Below, in pieces: positions 58,279 through 64,000 of a stretch of 64,000 bases of DNA. Origin of the DNA: Prostheceraeus crozeri (taxonomy: Eukaryota; Platyhelminthes; Polycladida; Euryleptidae); the NCBI GenBank assembly GCA_907163375.1, contig CAJQUW010004404.1:198501-262500 (forward strand), given 5' to 3'. Position 1 is the first letter of the stretch. Every line of letters starts with the position of its first letter. The translations under genes and the position numbers were made by a program. Under the pieces are notes generated by a model. That model did no database searches, had not been told where the DNA came from, and saw only the letters and a program-made list of their open reading frames with translations.

Positions 58279-59320
58279 TCAAGTCAAGGTCCTTAAGATC
58301 TCGCTTCGACCAACGGAGGCCTCGGTTCTTTTCAAAATGGCCTTGGCATTGCACCTTACCAGCGCAACAGATATTCTCCCACAAATAGAAGCAATGGCAT
58401 CGTAGACAGTCACCCCGGTCTGTGTTCCTAGTCTGGTCCCTAGGCGCGACACAAATTCCATGGCTTCGTCACCCATAGCTCCATATGCTGTCAAGCAAAA
58501 CGGGAGGCACTGCCAATTTAATTCCCGGCATTTCTCGATGTTGACGTCACGTTTCCGAGCTTCTGCAGCTGCTGTGATATGCTGGACAGTCGTACTCGCT
58601 CCGGTTAAATTTGATAGATTGAGCGGATGTATGACCGTCACATCAATCGCGGCGGATCTTCCCAACGACCAATCGGGGAGCAAAATGTCGGCTGGGCGAG
58701 TTTTTGGTTGATTACTCAAGCCACTGCCTCTTTCTAACTGGTCGTAATAACGATCGACTGCAGCATTCATACACGACATTTCGTATGGTATTGTGCCGAT
58801 TGACAATGTCCCCTCCATTTTTGCAGGTCAACGCATGATGTCCATGTGGATCAAGAATTGTATCAGGATGGTAGATGCATTTATTTGAGTTGCCATCCAA
58901 GCGTAAGCCTAACCACCATTTTAATGCTGTGCTCATTTCGTTTGGCTCCAACGCTAGACCTAACCCAGGGGAAGGAATGACCTGCAACCAGTCAGCGGCA
59001 TGATCCGCAGCAACATTTTCAAGTCGAGCTTTATCGGCTTGTGAAGCTGCTTGAAGGAGGTCGTTTCGTGATTTTGATTCAATCATTTGTGAAAGGCGAT
59101 GTTGTGATATTTTAACACCACGTATGTTGTCAAAACCTTGAATTTTTTCAGTCGGCAACACGCGAGCATTGAAATGATGAATTGCTTTCATCAGATAGTC
59201 TGAAGGTTCGGAACTAGCACTTGAGAATGATGAGATGTAGGCGGCTCCTGCATGTTGAGAGACAGATCGAAGTCCAAGGCCTCCATTTCTTAATGACAAT
59301 TGGGCCTGTTGCCAGCATCA
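58279..59320 (-). pseudogene. RLE-type LINE ORF, C-terminal knuckle and PD-(D/E)XK nuclease
   Basis: Frame 2 (59320 to about 58720) reads LSLRNGGLGLRSVSQHAGAA, then LKWWLGLRLDG and a Cys/His knuckle, CIYHPDTILDPHGHHALTCK, followed by NRHNTIRNVVYECCSR. Frame 3 (about 58735-58279) continues GLSNQPKTRPADILLPDWS, then SAAIDVTVIHPL, AAEARKRDVNIEKC, CLTAYGAMGDEA and ALVRCNAKAIL. RPAD-x(n)-D-V-T...E-x-x-K is the PD-(D/E)XK nuclease signature. It would cut target DNA to prime reverse transcription. Two frame breaks make the present copy non-functional unless recoded. Confidence 0.78.
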
Positions 59321-61491
59321 TCAGTACATTCTAAGGAGGTGCATTCTTCTAGAGATCTACGCACATCATTATCAAATATCCGCAATGATTGACTTATTTG
59401 ATCTACTGGAGTTGTTCTGGCAATATGGATCAGGCGGCAAAAACCACTGCATCGACGTAGAATACCCAGAGCAATCTGGGGGTTGTGCAAATCCGAAAGA
59501 GCATGAAGAAGTTCATTAGCTTTGCTTATCTTCTTTATGAGGAATTCATTGCAGAAACAATGGTCTCCAATTGGCGAACCCAAAACTTCTAAATTTGGTT
59601 GTTTATACTTCTTTATATCATCACTCAGAATGCTTAGATCCACTTTATTGTACGCTTCACACTTGGATAAATTAACTTCCAAACCTGTCTTGGATGTAGC
59701 GGATCGTAGTAGATGTAAAACTTGAACTATAGAATCTCTCTGTCCACAGACAATGCCATCGTCCAAATACCATGTGTTGTATATCAGCGGTATTGAACTT
59801 GAAATTTCGTTGATTGATTTCTGCAGGACTAGAGAAAACAAAAGTGGACCTAGCGGATCACCTTGCTGAACACCTGTTTCGGATGTTAAGTTCCCCATTT
59901 GATGACGGAGAATGGGATGTGAAGAATAACATGGCCTCACCCAAGGTAATAGTTCAGGGAAATGTTCAGCACATTCATTGAACAACATCTGACGAGAGAC
60001 TCGATTAAAAGCATTGGTCATGTCAATTTTTAATATCACGAAGTCGTCTTCATTCCAATGTTTGTCGATCGCAGCCCTTAACATATGAATAATCATCTCC
60101 ATGCCTCTTGGACATGCAACTCCAAATTGATAAGGCTGAAAGAATTCAGCAGCCTTACTTCTTAGCACGACACATGCACTTTTACTGACGAGCCTTCTCA
60201 GAATTTCTCCTGCTGCAATCGGTCGGATATCATTTTCACCTTTCTTTAGGGCAGTGAGGTTAGCACTTGCCAGCGCACTGAGAACTTCTACAGGAGCTGA
60301 TCCTCGCAATAATAAATTTGCAATGCTTCGAAGAGACGAATATAGGGGTGAATTCAAAGTTGCTTCGTTTGCCTCTAGAAGATGCTGGCATCGCAAACCT
60401 GAAGATCCACATGCTGTGTCTCTTGGAAATGCATGAAGCACTTCTGAAATGTTAAAGTCAGGCGGTAGCTGAAGTGCGGACTGATCTTCGGCGCTTGATG
60501 GGATATCTGGTATTGGTGAAGGTGGATGATTTTGTAACAGCAATTGCCAGGTTTCCGAGTCATTTTTTGCAATACCTGTTGAAGTTAGTATCCTTGCCGC
60601 CTTCCGAAACAGTCCATCTTGTGCCAAAGTTGTGGCAGCTTCAATTCGAAGTTCATTTTCTTTAGCTGAAGTTCGTTGCTTTTTGTTCACACTAACGTGG
60701 GAAGCACCACATTGAGCTTGTTCCCATAGTTCCTGAATTTCACCCTGAAGCCATCTTTGGCAAAATTTCCTGATATCTGGACGCCTTTGTTTTCTTCCCG
60801 CTCGCTTACATGATGGCAGCACGCATTTTGGCAACATAAAAAAACGCTTCCATGCCTCCATCGTGTTCGATGATATTATGTCTTGGAGAGCATTAGATAA
60901 AACGGTACCGAAAGCTTGGCGAGCTGAATGGGGTATGTGCTTTAGCGTTGGACGATTCAATGACATTATAGATTCCAAGGAGGGTAGGGTGATATTTGTA
61001 CTGGTATCTGCTCTGCTTCTAATAGAGACATTGGCTTCAACATTTTTTGTTGATGCTGTGCAATTCTTCAAGTGATGGCTCTGTCTCGATATTGCTATTA
61101 TTCGATTACACCGACAAATTACTTTTCCGTGGCTATCCAACCATTCCTGCGGAACATACCCCGGTAGTACACCGTTCACATGTTGTTCCATGTGATTTAT
61201 CCCACTGGATGATGCATACCGCATGAAACAACCATCTACCATACATTGAATACCTGCTTTACTTTGAGATAACGTGGGGGCTGATTGAGTTGACGGTGAA
61301 TCAGAAAGTTTATCTATATTTCCTCGATGGTAAGAATTATATTGTGTATTGCTTGAAACACGTCGATCATTTGCAGTTAGTTTGGGCTGATCTTTTTCTT
61401 TCGCAGATGCATTAGAATTGTTCCATTGAAGAGATTCTTCCACAACCTGATCTAAAATAGTTTCAATATTCGAAGCAAAATTTGATGGCAT
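59290..61491 (-). CDS. RLE-type LINE ORF, N-terminal zinc fingers and RT
   Basis: 733 codons from the ATG at 61491. An N-terminal low-complexity region is followed by a C2H2 finger (Cys83, Cys88, His100, His104; CMVDGCFMRYASSSGINH) and a second Cys/His cluster (ICRCNRIIAISRQSHHLKNC, about 126-144). Then come a basic stretch (CKRAGRKQRRPDIRKF) and the RT: ACGSSGLRCQHLLEA, LTALKKGENDIRPIAAGE, FGVACPRGMEMIIHMLR, motif A LKIDMTNAFNRVS (about 490), motif B GVQQGDPLGPLLFSLV (about 543), motif C WYLDDG (about 573) and GLEVNLSKCE. YLDD rather than the usual LINE FADD/YADD is noteworthy. The frame is lost after ECTDDAG; shifting by one base restores WQQAQLSLRNGGLGLRSVSQ. Confidence 0.85.
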   Translation of the reverse strand: MPSNFASNIETILDQVVEESLQWNNSNASAKEKDQPKLTANDRRVSSNTQYNSYHRGNIDKLSDSPSTQSAPTLSQSKAGIQCMVDGCFMRYASSSGINHMEQHVNGVLPGYVPQEWLDSHGKVICRCNRIIAISRQSHHLKNCTASTKNVEANVSIRSRADTSTNITLPSLESIMSLNRPTLKHIPHSARQAFGTVLSNALQDIISSNTMEAWKRFFMLPKCVLPSCKRAGRKQRRPDIRKFCQRWLQGEIQELWEQAQCGASHVSVNKKQRTSAKENELRIEAATTLAQDGLFRKAARILTSTGIAKNDSETWQLLLQNHPPSPIPDIPSSAEDQSALQLPPDFNISEVLHAFPRDTACGSSGLRCQHLLEANEATLNSPLYSSLRSIANLLLRGSAPVEVLSALASANLTALKKGENDIRPIAAGEILRRLVSKSACVVLRSKAAEFFQPYQFGVACPRGMEMIIHMLRAAIDKHWNEDDFVILKIDMTNAFNRVSRQMLFNECAEHFPELLPWVRPCYSSHPILRHQMGNLTSETGVQQGDPLGPLLFSLVLQKSINEISSSIPLIYNTWYLDDGIVCGQRDSIVQVLHLLRSATSKTGLEVNLSKCEAYNKVDLSILSDDIKKYKQPNLEVLGSPIGDHCFCNEFLIKKISKANELLHALSDLHNPQIALGILRRCSGFCRLIHIARTTPVDQISQSLRIFDNDVRRSLEECTSLECTDDAGNRPNCH

Positions 61492-62628
61492 GATTTTGTT
61501 GCATCGCTTTCTTATAGTCTAATCTCGACGCTTCGCGTCTCGTGCATTCTCTCAGGGAAAGTTGTGTCACAAAATTAAGTGTCGAGGAAAGTGTCAAAAA
61601 AGTTATATACGTTTCGAGATGTTAAATTGGTTGTATAGACCTATGTATAAACCAGTAAGTTAATCTCTGACAGCGGAAATCCTCTGCGTCAGCTGTCCGG
61701 TTGAATGACGCGTGCCTTGGGTAGCAGCAGCCGCGGACTCACCGGCAAGCAGTGGCGTTGCTCAGCGACGGAGACAAAGGCGGTGCAGTCTAACGTACGG
61801 AGATGCGAATATCGGCGTTGAGGGAGACGTCTGAGTGAGGTAATTCCTGCGAGTACCGCGCGAGTAAGGGAAGTCGGCGTAATATCCAATCAAAACACAG
61901 GAAAAACGGAGAGGAGTGAAAAGATGAGCACAAGTTGGAGCAGTTGCAGGATTCGTTCCGCTGAGCAGTTTGATTAGAAAATCGAGACGAATGATAACGA
62001 GACTTAAATCATCAGGTGGTAAAAACTTGGAGTCGAAGCGATTCGTAGTTCAGACGCTAGAGAGGTCTACGAAGAAGAAGTCAGCAAGAGCACGCTATTC
62101 ATACAACCGAACACAACGGCGGTAGAGATGTATTGTATCTAGAATTGTATCTAGTATTGTATCTAGAATGGATATGAATGAATCGCCGTCACTGGAAATG
62201 TACATCGCCAATGTGTTGTCTGAGTAGCCGAATGACAATTAGGAGACAGTGAAATTTGTCAATAAACAGCGCCTTCCCAAATTATTTGCAAAACTATTGA
62301 TAATGAAACACAAATGTCAAAAACTAGACCGTCCGTCGCTCAAAATTCATTTCGGTCTGCGTATTAGAGTTTGTTCATGACTATTTATCACCGCATGACT
62401 TCGATCATGCATGATATACATAGAACAGTTGGTGTAGCATCAAGTCAAAATTACCTAAGTGGTCGTGAGCTCTAGTCCCATCAGCCTCATATCTGTGGCA
62501 TGGTATATAATATTTTCATATTGTAAATTAACACAATATGTCTTAATTATTCTAGGATTGAGACAATCAGCACACAAGTATAGGTAACGGAAATTTTTTA
62601 AAATTCATTGTGTGTGTTTGTGTTTCAG

Positions 62629-62961
62629 CGCTTATATATTACTTCCGCTCGGCAGCTAAAGCGTATGGAATCAATTTCTAAATCCCCAGTCTATTCTCAT
62701 TTTAGCGAGACACTTCAAGGGGTCTCGACAATTCGTGCATTCAACTGTGGTGATAAATTCATTGAAATGTCCAATGAATTGGTGGATGAAAACATAAACA
62801 TGTTTTTCTTAGTCCAAACTTCAAACCGCTGGTTAACAGTGCGACTTGAGCAGATTGGGAATATTATCGTATTACTAGCATCGATTTTCGCAGTCGTTTC
62901 TCGAAACAGCGGGAGTGTTGTTCCAGGACTGACTGGTCTCGCGGTAACGTATGCTCTTCAG
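62629..62961 (+). CDS. ABCC1-like: ABCC exon m: TMD2, last exon in the window
   Basis: The acceptor is a TG-rich tract followed by TTTCAG; the donor is GTGAGT. It holds 111 complete codons. It encodes RLYITSARQLKRMESISKSP, VYSHFSETLQGVSTIRAF, NRWLTVRLEQIGN and TGLAVTYALQ, matching [32 protein letters not shown] and GLSVSYSLQ of human ABCC1. The next expected exon (NWLVR...E and NBD2) is not found before 64000. Confidence 0.96.
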
Positions 62962-63458
62962 GTGAGTAATTTTCAAATTTGTTAAACTATGTGATGTTTT
63001 TGATCTATTAACGATTTCCTACATTCTCACCCTGCATATCAAAACAGTGGCAGTTTCGGTTACATCGGCATGAATTATTTGCATCACATCTTCGTGTACG
63101 GGTGCGATTGCACCTGCAACTCTTACTGTCACTACTTAACGATTCAACCCAGCGTTTCTAAAAAAGGGGTCGGCGGCGGTTTGAAATAGGGCTGCGAGCA
63201 TGGCGTGGAATTGTAGAGGTCGCTACAAGTTACTTGTGATTTAACTGTACATGCATCTCATTTAGTGACAAGGAGATACTATGTATGCAGCAATGCGCCT
63301 CTACAACTTGGCTTATTCAATATCTAGCAAGACATTTAGTAGATATCTAGTGAGATATCTACTCTTCATGATGAACGCCGTACCTGTAGGCACACCAACA
63401 TCAGAGCGGATCGGAGACGCCCAAGTCAGAGCTAATCCCACGATGCTTTCTTCTCTTA

Positions 63459-63587
63459 AGGTCCATTCACACCAGACGCGGTGCGTCCTCACGCGTCCAG
63501 AATTTTCGTTCAGAGCCTTAATAAACCTATGGGACTGCTCACACAGAGACGCGCGGGACCGCGCTGCGTCCGGTTATCAATGGACCT
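63459..63587. mobile_element. Harbinger-like MITE, 129 bp
   Basis: It begins AGGTCCATTCACACC and ends with AATGGACCT; 9-bp terminal inverted repeats are flanked by TTA on both sides (63456-63458 and 63588-63590). A TTA (TWA) duplication is characteristic of PIF/Harbinger. The interior is unusually rich in CpG (GACGCGGTGCGTCCTCACGC). A diverged inverted copy lies at about 111-212. Confidence 0.7.
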
Positions 63588-63630
63588 TTATGCGGCTTAT
63601 GTTGAGAGAACGCAGCAATTGGAGTCAATC

Positions 63631-63949
63631 GAAAATCAAAAGTTAGACTAACTGGAGCAGTTGAGTTGCTTGACTTGGCTCTCTTCACTTTCGAGTCATA
63701 CATCACATACAAACTATCAAAATGCACACCTAATTCATTAGCAAAAGTCTGAAGTTCCACTCACGAATTAATTGGTGATTCTACTTCTAATTTGGTCCGG
63801 CTTTCATTCAATTTTCCTAGAACATCCGTTTTTGCGAGAGAAATTTTTAAACAATCACAGTCCCATTTCCAAACATGGTACATCCTCCTTACTCAAGCAG
63901 AATAAAGTCTCTCTGAATTTGCACTGTTCCTTCAACATACTGTATCTTA
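63631..63949 (-). repeat. Interspersed repeat, copy of 3386-3698
   Basis: About 319 bases in direct orientation to the copy in intron 1, roughly three-quarters identical by eye. The minus strand is partly open and gives ELGVHFDSLYVMYDSKVKRA (within 63539-63760). It starts 44 bases after the Harbinger-like MITE and stops where the CAGGGTTCCC terminus begins. Confidence 0.6.
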
Positions 63950-63950
63950 C

Positions 63951-64000
63951 AGGGTTCCCGCGCGACAGGGAAACCTGGAAAACCTGGAAAAGACAGGGAA
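63951..64000. mobile_element. Possible hAT end, cut by window edge
   Basis: CAGGGTTCCCGCGCGACAGG is followed by two CCTGGAAAA copies. CAGGGTTCCC with AAAACCTGG-type subterminal repeats recurs at hAT ends in animals. Only 50 bases are visible. Confidence 0.35.

Larger units (their letters stand above)
58279..61491 (-). mobile_element. RLE-type LINE (zinc fingers, RT, PD-(D/E)XK), two frameshifts
   Basis: One long coding region on the minus strand is cut by two frameshifts, near 59310-59325 and 58715-58735. Restored in reading order its layout is zinc fingers, reverse transcriptase, a Cys/His knuckle and a restriction-like endonuclease, the arrangement of site-specific R2/NeSL/Hero-like LINEs. 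I cannot assign the clade. I saw no rRNA or other target signature next to it. The ends are not defined. Confidence 0.8.
57469..62628 (+). other. Intron 12 of ABCC-like gene
   Basis: This 5.2-kb intron contains the RLE-type LINE on the minus strand (about 58279-61491). Relatively GC-rich sequence at 61500-62130 may be its 5' leader and includes a short ATTGTATCTAG triplication at 62130-62168. I see nothing recognisable in 57469-58230 or 62200-62600. Confidence 0.85.
62962..64000. other. Right flank, start of next intron
   Basis: No further exon is visible. It holds a Harbinger-like MITE (63459-63587), a copy of the intron-1 repeat (63631-63949) and, from 63951 to the window edge, CAGGGTTCCCGCGCG followed by CCTGGAAAA repeats, which resembles the end of a hAT element. 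I see nothing recognisable in 62962-63450. Confidence 0.7.

Noticed and set aside
61862-61880. AAGGGAAGTCGGC resembling a conserved 28S rRNA segment next to an RLE-type LINE
   Set aside because: Only about 13 bases match and the flanks do not resemble rRNA, so I do not take it as an rDNA target.

Overview
The window looks like nuclear DNA of an invertebrate animal. It is AT-rich, its one host gene is cut into short exons by introns of 2-8 kb with GT/AG borders, and the introns are packed with metazoan-type transposable elements: CR1-like LINEs, an RLE-type LINE, Penelope-like, Tc1, hAT and Harbinger-like elements. Nothing prokaryotic is present (no operons, IS elements or CRISPR). I cannot name the species.

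Host gene. Thirteen exons on the + strand (2102-62961) encode about 1034 consecutive residues of an ABCC/MRP1-type ABC transporter. In order they give the L0 linker, TMD1, NBD1, the inter-half linker and most of TMD2. Exon phases join without a gap at all 12 junctions. The 5' exons (any TMD0, and the start codon) lie left of the window and the NBD2 exons lie right of it. The core NBD1 motifs are present: Walker A, Q-loop, LSGGQ, Walker B, D-loop and H-loop. The product would be a plasma- or endomembrane pump for organic anions and conjugates.

Layout of the introns and flanks. 1-2101: Harbinger-like MITE and a hAT-like element. Intron 1 (2283-9342): a 313-bp repeat that recurs at the right end, a 50-bp tandem repeat, a foldback, and a hAT element with a second hAT MITE inside it. 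Intron 2 (9588-16352): 3' half of a CR1-like LINE and a hAT-like element with AATTCC-rich ends. Intron 3: nothing recognised. Intron 4 (18974-25967): a tRNA-like SINE remnant and a near-complete CR1-like LINE whose two ORFs are separated only by one in-frame TGA. Intron 5: hAT transposase and LINE remnants. Intron 6: a Penelope-like element (PLE) with a hammerhead-like 3' motif. Intron 7 (33700-42100): a Tc1 element with a frameshifted transposase, a decayed LINE and a foldback. Intron 8: a LINE tail. Intron 9: a 313-bp MITE of nested palindromes, and a LINE tail. Intron 10: an RLE-type endonuclease remnant. Intron 11: two PLE fragments in inverted orientation, and a LINE tail. Intron 12 (57469-62628): an RLE-type LINE on the minus strand with two frameshifts. 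Right flank: Harbinger-like MITE, the repeat shared with intron 1, and a possible hAT end.

No wholly new molecular system is evident. The best leads are the CR1-like element that needs readthrough or a non-AUG start to make its endonuclease, the PLE with a hammerhead-like fold, the RLE-type LINE with zinc fingers and a PD-(D/E)XK tail, and the self-folding MITE at 46363-46675. All alignments and mismatch counts here were made by eye.
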